From Lichenostomus cassidix (lineage: Eukaryota; Chordata; Aves; Passeriformes; Meliphagidae): a DNA stretch of 64,000 bases. The position numbers and the translations under genes were made by a program. Positions 1 to 12,300 of this stretch are shown one piece after another; the stretch's first letter is position 1, and every line of letters starts with the position of its first letter. Under the pieces are notes generated by a model, which did no database searches, had not been told where the DNA came from, and worked only from the letters and a program-made list of their open reading frames with translations. The stretch is taken from positions 152,123,858-152,187,857 of the forward strand of contig CM039182.1 of NCBI GenBank assembly GCA_008360975.2, in the 5' to 3' direction.

Positions 1-158
1 AAATGTCCTCAAATACCCCAGTGTCCCCGATGTCCCCAATCCCCCCGATGTCCCCCAATGTCCCCAACATCCCCAATCCCCCCAATGTCCCCAATGTCCC
101 CCCAATGTCCCCAACGTCCCCAACATCCCCAATCCCCCCGATGTCCCCGATGTCCCAC
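1..158. repeat. C-rich 9-mer minisatellite, OPLAH intron after window exon 14
   Basis: Tandem AATGTCCCC/GATGTCCCC units reach the left edge of the window. No coding signal seen. Confidence 0.9.
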
Positions 159-333
159 CCTGCTCCTGGAACTCTCCGCGGGTGACGAGTTTGAAGGACA
201 GGAACACGGCTCCCTCCTGCCGCAGGCTCTGGGAGTGAGGTGGCATCGAGCCAGCCGTGATGCCACCGATGTCAGCGTGGTGTCCCCTGCTGGCCACGAA
301 GAACACCGGCCGGGGCTGGCCGGGCCAGAACAC
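159..333 (-). CDS. OPLAH: OPLAH window exon 14 (last in window)
   Basis: Encodes [37 protein letters not shown] and ends [12 protein letters not shown]. Acceptor cccag/GTGTTC, donor CAGG/gtggga. Later exons lie beyond base 1. Confidence 0.94.
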
Positions 334-3300
334 CTGGGGACAGCAGGGACAGCATTGGGGACATTGGGGACAGCATTGGGGACATTGGGGACATTGGGGG
401 GATTGGGGACATTGGGGACATTGGGGAATTGGGGACAGTGGGGATGTTGGGGACATTGGGGACATCAGGGATGTTGGGGACATTTGGGGACATTGGGGGC
501 ATTTGGGACATTGGGGACATTGGGGATATTAAGGATATTGGGGACGTTGGGGACATTGGGGACAGTGGGGATATTGGGGACATTGGGGACATTGGGGACA
601 TTGGGATATTGGGGACATTGGGGACTTTGGGGACATTGGGGAGTTGGGACATTACATTGGGATGTTGGGGACATTGGGATATTGGGGACATTGGGGACAT
701 TGGGGACATTGGGGATGTTGGGGACGTTGGGGATGTTGGGGACATTGGGGACATTTGGGACATTGGGGACATTGGGGACTTTGGGGATGTTGGGAAATTG
801 GGATTGAGGACATTGAGGACATTGGGGACGTGTGGGGACAGTGGGAACATTGGGGACATTGAGGGGATATGGGGACATTGGGGATATTGGGGACATTGGG
901 GACATTGAGAGTTGGGGGATTGGGGACATTGGGGACATTGGGGATGTTGATGGGGACATTAGGGACATTGGGAGGTGTTGAGACATTGGATTTGGAATTG
1001 GGGACATTGAGGCATTGGGGACTGGTGTTGGCGACATTGGGGTCTTGGGACATTTGGACATTGGGGACATTGGGGATATTAGGGATATTGGGGACACTGG
1101 GGACATTGGGGACATTGGGGACATTGGGGGACATTGGGGACATTGGGGACATTGGGAACAATGGGGACATTGGGGATATTGGGGACATTGGATATGGGGA
1201 TATTGGGGACATTGGGGACACTGGGGACATTGGGGACATGTGGGGACATTGGGGACATTGGGTACAATGGGGACATTGGGGATGTTGGGGACATTGGGGG
1301 CATTTGGGACGTTGGGGACATTGGGGATATTGGGGACATTGGGGACAATGGGGACACTGGGGACATTGTGGAGAATTTGGAAATTTTTGGGATTTTGGGG
1401 ACACTGGGGACATCGTGGGGACATTGGGATATTGGGGACATTGGGGATATTGGGGACATTAGGGACATTGGGGCCATCATGGGGACATCATGGGGACATT
1501 GGGGATTTGGGGAAGTTGAGGACATCATCGGGACATTGGGGACATTTGAGGGCATTTGGGGACATTGGGCAAGTTGGGGACATCATGGGGACATTGTGGG
1601 AACATTGGGGATTTGGGGATGTTGGGGACAGGTGGTCCCAGGGGTGTCCCCAATGTCCCCAGCTGTCCCCAGGTGTGTCCCCAAGTGTCCCCAGGTATCC
1701 CAGCTGTCCCCAGCTGTCCCCAGGTGTCTCCCAGGTGTGTCCCCAATGTCCCCAATGTCCCAGCTGTCCCCAATGTCCCCAGGTGTCCCAGGTGTGACCA
1801 CAGGTGTGTCCCCAATGTCCCCAATGTCCCCAATGTCCCCAGGTGTCCCCAATGTCCCCAGGTGTCCCCAATGTCCCCAGTGTCCCCAGGTGTCCCCAGG
1901 TGTGTCCCCAGGTGTCCCCAATGTCCCGGCTGTCCCCGATGTCCCAGGTGTTCCCAGGTGTCCCAGGTGTCCCCAGTGTCCCCAATGTCCCCAGGTGTGA
2001 CTCACAGGTGTGTCCCCAGGTGCCCCAATGTCCCCAGGTGTGCCCAGATGTCCCATGTGTCCCCAATGTCCCCAATGTCCCCAGCTGTCCCCAATGTCCC
2101 CAGGTGTGTCTCCCAGGTGTCCCCAGGTGTGTCCCCAATGTCCCCAGTGTCCCCAGGTGTCCCCACTGTCCCAGGTGTCCCAGGTGTGTCCCCAATGTCC
2201 CCAGGTGTCCCAAGTCCCAGGTGTTCCCAGGTGTGTCCCCAGGTGTCCCCAGGTGTCCCCAATGTCCCCAATGTCCCCAATGTCCCCAGGTGTCCCAGGT
2301 GTGACCCCAGGTGTGTCCCCAATGTCCCCAATGTCCCCAATGTCCCCAGGTGTCCCAAGTCCCAGGTGTGTCCCAGGTGTCCCCAGCTGTCCCCAATGTC
2401 CCCAATGTCCCCAGTGTCCCCAATGTCCCCAGGTGTCCCAAGTCCCAGGTGTTCCCAGGTGTGTCCCCAGTGTCCCCAATGTCCCCAATGTCCCCAATGT
2501 CCCCAATGTCCCCAGGTGTCCCAAGTCCCAGGTGTGTCCCAGGTGTGTCCCCAGATGTCCCCAGTGTCCCCAATGTCCCCAGGTGTGACTCACAGGTGTG
2601 ATGACAGTCAGGTCCGGCAGGTGACTGCCACCTGCCCGCGGGTGATTGCTCAGGATGACGTCACCTTCCTGCAGCTCTGCGCCCAGGTGACGGAGCTGGG
2701 GGGCAGGGGGGGTCAGGGACCCCAAAATATACCGAAACAGCCCAAAAATATCCCAAAATCACCCCAAATCATCCCCAAAAATATCACCAAAATATCCCCA
2801 AAATATCCCCAAAAATATCCCAAAAATATCACAAAATACACCCCAAATCATCCCAAAAAATCCCAAAAATAACCCAAAATAAACCAAAAACATCTCAAAA
2901 AATATCCCAAAAATATCCCAAAAAATATCCCAAAAATATCCCAAAAAATATCCCAAAAATAGCCCAAAAATATCCCAAAAAATAACCCAAAAACAGCCCA
3001 AAAAATAACCCAAAAATATCCCCAAATCACCCCAAAAATATCCCAAAAATAACCAAAAAACAATCCCAAAAATATCCCAAAAATATCCCCAAAAATATCC
3101 CAAAAATATCCAAAATTATCCCAAAATATCCCAAAAAATAACCCAAAAATACCCCAAAAATATCCCCAAAAATATCCCCAAAAAATCCAAAAAATAACCC
3201 GAAAACAACCCAAACATACCCAAAAAAACCCCAAAAAATATCTCCAAAAAGACCCCAAAATCACCCCAAAAATGTCCCAAATCATCCCAAAAATATCCCA

Positions 3301-6300
3301 AAAATATCCCAAAAAATATCCCAAAAAATAGCCCAAAAATATCCCAAAAATATCCCCAAAAATATCCCAAAAATATCCCAAAATACACCCCAAAAATATC
3401 CAAAGAATATCACCAAAATATCCCCAAAAATATCCGAAAAACTAACCCAAAAACAGCCCAAAAAATAACCCAAAAATATCCCCAAATCACCCCAAAAATA
3501 TCCCAAAAATAACCCAAAAATAACCCGAAAACAATCCCAAAAATATCACAAAAATATCACAAAAATATCCCCAAAATTATCCCAAAATATCCCAAAAAAT
3601 ATCCCAATGATATCCCAAAAAATATCCCAAAAACACCCAAAAACTAACCCAAAAACAGCCCAAAAAAATAACCCAAAAATATCCCCAAATCACCCAAAAA
3701 ATATCCCAAAAATATCCCAAAAATAACCCAAAAATAACGCAAAAATATCTCAAAAAATATCCCAAAAATAACCCCAAAAAATAGCCCAAAAATAGCCCAA
3801 AAATATCCCAAAATATCCCAAAAATATCCCAAAAATATCCTAAAATTATCCCAAAACATCCCAAAAATATCCCAAAAAATAACCCAAAAATATCCCAAAA
3901 ATATCCCAACAATAACCCGAAAACAACCCAAAAATACCAAAAAAACCCACAAAAAATATCTCCAAAAATGTCCCAAAATCATCCCAAAAACATCCCAAAT
4001 CATCCCAAAAATATCCCAAAAATATCCCAAAAACACCCCAAATCATCCCAAAAATATCCTAAAAATATCCCCAAAAAATCCCAAAAATATCCCAAAAATA
4101 TCCCAAAAATTGGCCAAAAATAACCCAAAAATAACCAAAAATATTCAAAAAATATCCCAAAAATATCCCAAAAATATCTCAAAAATATCCAAAAAATATC
4201 CCAAAACCACCGTGAAAACACCCCAAATCATCCAAGAAACATCCTAAAAATATCCCAAAAATAACCCAAAAATATCCCAAAAAATTGGCCAAAAATAACC
4301 CAAAAATACCCCCAAAACCAACCCAAATCACCCCCAAAAATACCCCAAAAATATCCCAAAAATATCCCAAAAAATAACCCAAAACCACCCCAAATCACCC
4401 CAAAAATGCCCCCAAAAATATCCCCAAAATATACCCCAAAAAACCAAAAACAGCCTAAAAATATCCCAAAAACACCCCAAAAACACCTGAAATCACCCCA
4501 AAAATACCACAAAAATACCCCAAAAATATCCCAAAAGCATCTCAAATCACCCCAAAAATATCCCAAAAACAACCCAAAAATACCCCAAAAACAACCCCAA
4601 AACCACCAAAAAAACCTTGAGAACCCCAAAATCCCCCAAATCAACCTCAGAATTCCCCCCAATTCCCCCAAAAATCCCCTGAAAAATCCCTGAAAACCCC
4701 GAAAAACCCCAAAAAATCCCTCAAATCCCCCAAAATCCCAGAAATCCCCAAAAAATCCCACCTGGAACTGCACAGCCTCCTGCATGGCCTAAACCCCAAA
4801 TCCCCCAAATTTCCCCCAAAAAATCCCCAAAAACCCTCAGAACTCCCAAATCCTCCCAAAAAACCCAAAATCCCAAATCCTCCCAAAAAACCCCAAAATC
4901 ACCCAAAATCCCCAAATCTTCCCCAAAAATCCCCAAAAATCCCTGAAAATCCCCAAAATCCCCCAAAATCCTCCCAAAATCCTCCCAAAAAAATCCCCAA
5001 AAAACCCCAAAAAACCCCAAAAATCCCCCAAAACCCCACCTAGAACTGCATGGCCTCCTGCATGACCCTAAACCCCAAAATCCCCCAAATACCCCCAAAT
5101 CCTCCCAAATCCCCCAAATCCCTGAAAAAACCCCCAAAACTTCCAAATCCCCAAAAAATCCCCCAAAAATCCCCAAAAACCCCAAAATCCGCACCTGGAA
5201 CTGCACGGCCTCCTGCATTGCCCTAAACCCCAAAATCCCCCAAATCACCCAAATTCTCTCCCAAAAACCCCAAAAATCCCCTAAAAACCCCAAAATCCCC
5301 CAAAACACCCCAAATCCCCAAATCCTCTCCCAAAAATCCCCCAAAACCAAAAAAATCACCCAAAAAACCCCTGAAAAATCCCTGAAAACCCCAAAAATCC
5401 CAAAATCCCCCCAAATCCCAAAAAAACCCCCAAAAATCCCCCCAAACCGCACCTGGAACTGCACGGCCTCCTGCATGGCGCCCAGGTGCACGGGGATGTG
5501 AGGCGCGTTGGACACCAAACCCCCCTGGGGGCCGAAGAGCGCGCAGGAGAAGTCCAACCGCTCCTTGATGTTGGTGGAGATGGCAGTGCGCTGCAGGGTG
5601 CGACCCATCTGCTCTGCGGGGACATGCCGGCGCCTCAGGGGACACCAGAAACCAGGAGACCCCAAAAAACGTCCCAAAACCATCATGGGATCAACCCAGG
5701 ACAAGCAGGAGCACCAGGAACCACCAGGAACCATCTAGGAACCATTAGAAACCACCAGGAACCATCCTGGGATCACCAGGAACCATCCAGGAACCACCTA
5801 GGACCATCCTGGAACCACCACGAACCACCAGGAACCACCCAGGAATCATCCAGGACCACCAGGAACCATCCAGGAACCATCCAGGAACCACCAGAAACTA
5901 CTCAGGAACCACCAGGAACCAACCAGGAACCACAAGAAACCACCCAGGAATCATCCAGGACCACCAGGAACCACCCAGGAACCATCAGAAACCATCCAGG
6001 GACCACCCAGGAACCACCAGGGGCTCCTCAATGTTGGTGGAGATGGCAGTGCGCTGCAGGGTGCGACCCATCTGCTCTGCGGGGACACGCCGGCGCCTCA
6101 GGGGACACCCCGAAACCAGGAGACCCCAAAACATGTCCCAAAACCATCCTGGGATCAACCCAGGACAAGCAGGAACCACCAGGAATCATCAGGAGCACCA
6201 GGAACCATCTAGGAACCATTAGAAACCACCAGGAACCAACCAGGAACCATCAAGGAACCATCCTGGGATCACCAGGACCACCAGGAACCACCAGAAACCA

Positions 6301-9300
6301 CAAGGAACCATCCAGGAACCACCATGAACTGCACTGGGATCACCAGGAACCACACAGGAACCACACAGGAACCACCGTGGGATCATCCTGGAACCACCAG
6401 GACCCACCAGGACCACCAGGAACCATCAAGGAACCATCCTGGGACCACCATAGGACCACCAGGACCACCAGGAACCACCAGGAACTACACCGGGATCACC
6501 AGGAACCAACCAAGAACCAATCAGGAACCCCCAAATCCCACCCAGGAACCACCCTGGGATCACCAGAAACCATCCAGGAACCACCTAGGACCAGCAGGAC
6601 CACCCAGGAACCATCAGGAGCACCAGGAACCAACCAGGACCACCCAGGAACCATCCAGGAACCACCCTGGGATCACCCCAGGACCAGCAGGACCACCAGG
6701 AACCATCCAGGAACCACCCAGGATCACCAGAAACCATCCAAGAACCACCCAGGACCACCCAGGACCACCAGGACCACCCAGGACCCCCCAGATCCCACCT
6801 AGGACCACCCAGGAACCACCCAAGAATGACCAGGATCCCCCAAATCCCACCCAGGCCCACCAGGAACCACCAGGAACCATCCAGGACCACCCAGGAACCA
6901 TCAGGAGCCCCCTAAATCCCACCCAGGACCACTCAGGATCCACCAGGACCACCAGCAACCACCCAGGAACTAACAAGGAACCAACCAGGACCACCCAGGA
7001 ACCACCTAAATCCCACCCAAGAACCATCCAGGAGCCACCCAGGAACCATCCTGGAAAACCCAGGAATCACCCAGGACCACCAGGAACCACCCAGGAGCAC
7101 CAGAAACCATGCAGGAACCAACCAGGACCACCCAGGAACCACCAAGACCACCCAAATCCCACCCAAGAACCACCCAGGACCACCAAGAACCAACCTGGAC
7201 CACCCAGGAACCACCCATGACCAGCCAGGACCACCAGGACCCTCCAAATCCCACCCAGGAACCACCCAGGGCCACCAGGACCACCCAAATCCCACCCAAG
7301 AACCACTCAGGAACCATCCAGGAACCACCCAGGAACCCTCCAGAACCACCAGAACCCTCCAAATCCCACCCAAATCCCACCCAAGAACCACCCAGGAACC
7401 ACCCAGGAACCACCAGGACCACCCAGGAACCACCCAAATCCCACCCAAGGACCACCAGGACCCCCCAGCTCCCCCCAGGCCCCCCAGGCTGCCCACCTGC
7501 GATGCTCATGAAGCGGTGGGAGAAGATGGACAGCTGGACAGGGTCAAGCTGTGTCCCCAGCGGCCGCGCAGGTCCCGCGGTCACCTCAATGCAGATGTCC
7601 CCGAGGGGCGTCAGGGTGGCCACACAGCCCGGCTCCACCACGATGGTGCTGGTGGGGACACCAGGGGTTGGGGTCACCTGATGGCCACCGAGGTGACACC
7701 AGGGTCTGGAGATCTCAGTGTCCACCATGGTCACTCCATGGTCACCCCATGGTCACACCATGGTCACACCATGGTCACACCATGTCCTGGAGGTTCTAAT
7801 GTCCACCATGGTCACGCCATGGTCTGGAGATCTCCCTGTCCCACCGTGGTCCCACCATGCTCTGGAGATCTCAACATCTCCACCATGGTCACACCATGTC
7901 ATGGAGGTTCCATTATCCACCATGGTCCCACCAGGTTCTGGAGATCTCAGCATCTCCACCAAGGTCCCACCACACCCTGGGGTTCTATTGTCCACCATGG
8001 TCCCACTATGTTCTGGAGATCTCAGGGTCTCCATCATGGTCCCACCATGTTCTAGAGATCCCAATATCTCCACCGTGGTCCCACCAGGTCCTGGAGATCT
8101 CAGCATCTCCACCAAGGTCACACCATGGTTCCCACCACGTTCTGGAGATCTCAATGTCTCCACCATGGTCCTACAATGTTCTGGAGGTTCTATTGTCCAC
8201 CATGGTCACACCATGGTCCCACCAGGTCCTGGAGGTTCTACAGTCCGTCATGGTCATACCATGGTCTGGAGATCTCAGCATCTCCTCCATGGTCCCACCA
8301 TCTTCTGGAGGTTCTATTGTCCACCATGGTCTCACCATGGTCTGGAGATATCAACATCTCCACCATGGTCCCACCATGTTCTGGAGATCTCACTGTCCCA
8401 CCATGGTCCAACCACATCCTGGAGATATCAACATCTCCACCAAGGTCACACCATGGTCCCACCATGTCCTGAAGGTCCCACCATATTCTGGAGATCTCAG
8501 CATCTCCACCATGGTCCCACCAGGGTCTGGAGATATCAAAATCTCCACCATGGTCCCACCACACCCTGGGGGTTCTATTGTCCACTGTGGTCCAACCACA
8601 GCCTGGCTCCACCACGATGGTGCTGGTGGGGACAGCAGGGGTTGGGGTCACCTGATGGCCACCGAGGTGCCACCAGGGTCTGGAGATCTCAGTGTCCATC
8701 AAGGTCACTCCATGGTCACACCATGTCCTGGAGGTTCCATTGTCCACCATGGTCACACCATGGTCTGGAGATCTCCCTGTCCCACCATGGTCCCACCAGG
8801 TCCTGAGATCTCAGCATCTCCACCACAGTCCCACCATGTTCTGGAGATCTCAGCATCTCCACCATGGTCACACCACACCCTGGGGGTTCTATTGTCCACC
8901 ATGGTCCCACTATGTTCTGGAGATCTCAGAGTCTCCACCATGGTCCCAATATGTTCTAGAGATCCCGATATCTCCACTGTGGTCCCACCAGGTCCTGGAG
9001 ATCTCAGCATCTCCACCAAGGTCACACCATGGTTCCCACCACGTTCTGGAGATCTCAATGTCTCCACCATGGTCCTACAATGTTCTGGAGGTTCTGTTGT
9101 CCACCATGGTCCCACCAGGTTCTGCAGATCTCAGCATCTCAACCATTGTCCCCCACGGTCCCACCACAACCTGAGGGTCTCAATATCTCCACCATGGTCA
9201 CACCATGGTTCCACTATGTTCTGGAGATCCCAACATCTCCACCAGGTCCCGGAGATCTCAGCATCTCCACCATGGTCACATCATGGTCCCACCAGGTCCT

Positions 9301-12300
9301 GGAGGTTCTATAGTCCATCATGGTCATACCATGCTCTGGAGATCTCAGCATCTCCACCATGGTCCCACCACACCCTGGGGGTTCTATTGTCCACCATGGT
9401 CCCACTATGTTCTAGAGATCCCAATATCTCCACCGTGGTCCCACCAGGTCCTGGAGATCTCAACATCTGCACCAAGGTCACACCATGGTTCCCACCACGT
9501 TCTGGAGATCTCAATGTCTCCACCATGGTCCTACAATGTTCTGGAGGTTCTGTTGTCCACCATGGTCCCACCAGGTCCTGGAGGTTCTATAGTCCATCAT
9601 GGTCATACCATGGTCTGGAGATCTCAGCATCTCCCCCATGGTCCCACCATCTTCTGGAGGTTCTATTGTCCACCACGGTCTCACCATGGTCTGGAGATAT
9701 CAACATCTCCACCATGGTCCCACCATGTTCTGGAGATCTCACTGTCCCACCATGGTCCAACTGCATCCTGGAGATATCAACATCTCCACCAAGGTCACAC
9801 CAGGTTCTGGAGATCTCAATATCTCCACCACCTCCTGGACATCTCAATGTCCACCCTGGTCCCACCATGTCCTGGAGGTTCTATTGTCCACCATTGTCCC
9901 ACCAGGCCATGGAGATCTCAACATCTCCACCAAGGTCACACCATGGTCACACCACATCCTGAGGTCCCCACGGTCCCCCCTGGTCCTCACAGGACCCCCT
10001 GATCCCTGAAGATCCCTGAAGGTCCCCAGATGTCCCCAGGTGTCCCAGGTGTCCCCAGGTGTCCCAGAAGTCCCCAAGTGTCCCTGAGTGTCTCTGAGTG
10101 TCCCAGGTGTCCCAGGTGTCCCCAGGTGTCTCTGAGTGTCCCAGATGTCCCCAAGTGTCCCAGATGTCCCCAGGTGTCCCTGAGTGTCCCCACGTGTCCC
10201 AAGTGTCCCCAGGTGTCCCCAAGTGTCCCTGAGTGTCCCCAGGTGTCCCAGGTGTCCCAGGTGTTCCTGAGCATGTTGGGTGTCCCCAGGTATCTCAGGT
10301 GTCCCCAGGTGTCCCCGAGTGTCCCAGATGTCCTCGAGTGTCCCAGGTGTCCCCGAGTGTCCCTGAGTGTCCCAGGTGTCCCTGAGCATCCTAGATGTCC
10401 CCAGGTATCTCAGGTGTCCCCAGGTGTCCCAGGTGTCCCCACCTGTCCCCGGTGTCCCTGTCCCCACCTGTTGGTGTCGATGACGATGGCCGGCCCGGGC
10501 AGGCTGTGGTCACAGCCCAGGTCACCCAGCAGGTACACAGGTGTGTCCAGGTAACCTCCCTCGAAATAGCAGCGTGTCACCTGCGGGGGTGACAGCCCTG
10601 TCACCTCTGGGCCATGGTCACCCTCTGGGTAACCCCTGGGTCACCTCTGGGTCACTGGTCACCCCTGTCACCTCTGGGCCACTGGTCATCCTCTGGGTCA
10701 CTGGTCATCCCTGGTCACCCATGGTCATCCTCTGGGTCACCTTTGTCCCCTGGTCACCTTTGGGTCACCTCTGGTCACACCTGGGTCGCCTCTGTGCCAC
10801 TGCTCATTCCCTAGGATCACCTCTGGTCATCCTCTGGGTCACCCCTGGTCATCCCTCTGGTCACCTCTGTGCCACTGGTCATCCCCTGGTCACCTCTGGG
10901 TCACCTCTGTGCCACTGGTCATCCCTGGTCACCCCTGGGTCACCTCTGTGCCACTGGTCATCCCCTGGTCATCCCTGGGTCACTCCCTGGTCATTCCCTG
11001 GTCACCTCTGTGCCATGGTCATCCCCTGGTCACCTCTGGGTCACCTCCGGGTCACTGGTCATTCCTTGGTCACCCCCTGGTCACCCCTGGTCACTCTCTG
11101 GTCACCTCTGTGCCACTGGTCATCCCTTGGTCACCTTTGGGTCACCTCTGTCCTCTGGGGTTACCTTTGGGTCACCCCCTGGCTACCCCTGGTCATCCCT
11201 TGGTCACCCCCTGAGGTCACCCCCTGTCACCTCCTGGTCGTCCTTGGGTCACCCTTGGGTCACCCTTGGGTCATCCCCTTGTCATCCCCTGGTCACCCCC
11301 GAGTCACCCTCAGGTCACTGCCGGGTCACCCCTGGTCACCTCCTGGCCATCCCTGGGTCACCCCCCGGTCACCTCTGTCCCATAAGGTCACCCCCAGGTC
11401 ACCCGGGGTCATGCCCTGTGCCCTGGGGTCACCCCAGATCACCCCCAGGTCACCCCCTGGTCACTGTGGGTCACCTCCAGGTCACTCTCAGCCCCCCTGG
11501 TCACTCCTGGGTCACCCCCAGGACCCTCCGGGTTCCTCCCCAACCCCTGAGGTCCTACAAGTGCCTCCAGCCCCACTGACCCCACTGACCCCAAATCCGC
11601 CCAGCCCCACTGACCCCACTGACCCCCCAGACCCACTGACCTCCAGCCCCACTGACCCCACTGACCCCAAATCCGCCCAGCCCCACTGACCCCACAGACC
11701 CACTGACCCCAAATCCGCCCAGCCCCACTGACCCCACAGACCCACTGACCCCAAATCCGCCCAGCCCCACTGACCCCACTGACCCCCCAGACCCACTGAC
11801 CCCAAATCCGCCCAGCCCACTGACCCTACTGACCCCACAGACCCACTGACCCCAATCTGCCCAGCCCCACTGACCCCACTGACCCCAAATCTGCCCAGCC
11901 CCACTGACCCCACTGACCCCAAATCCGCCCAGCCCCACTGACCCCACTGATCCCCCCCAGACCCACTGACCCCACTGACCCCACTGACCCCTCTGACCTC
12001 CAGCCCCACTGACCCACTGACCCCACTGACCCCACATCCCTCCCAGCCCCATTGATCCCCCCAACCCCATTAACCCTAATTACCCCCATCCCATTAACCC
12101 TAATTACCCTATCCCATTAACCCTAATTACCCCCATCCCATTAACCCTAATTACCCCATCCCATTAACCCTAATTACCCCCATCCCATTAACCCTAATTA
12201 CCCCATCCCATTAACCCTAATTACCCCCATCCCCATTAACCTAATTACCCCCATCCCATTAACCCTAATTACCCCCAACCCCATTAACCCTAATTACCCC

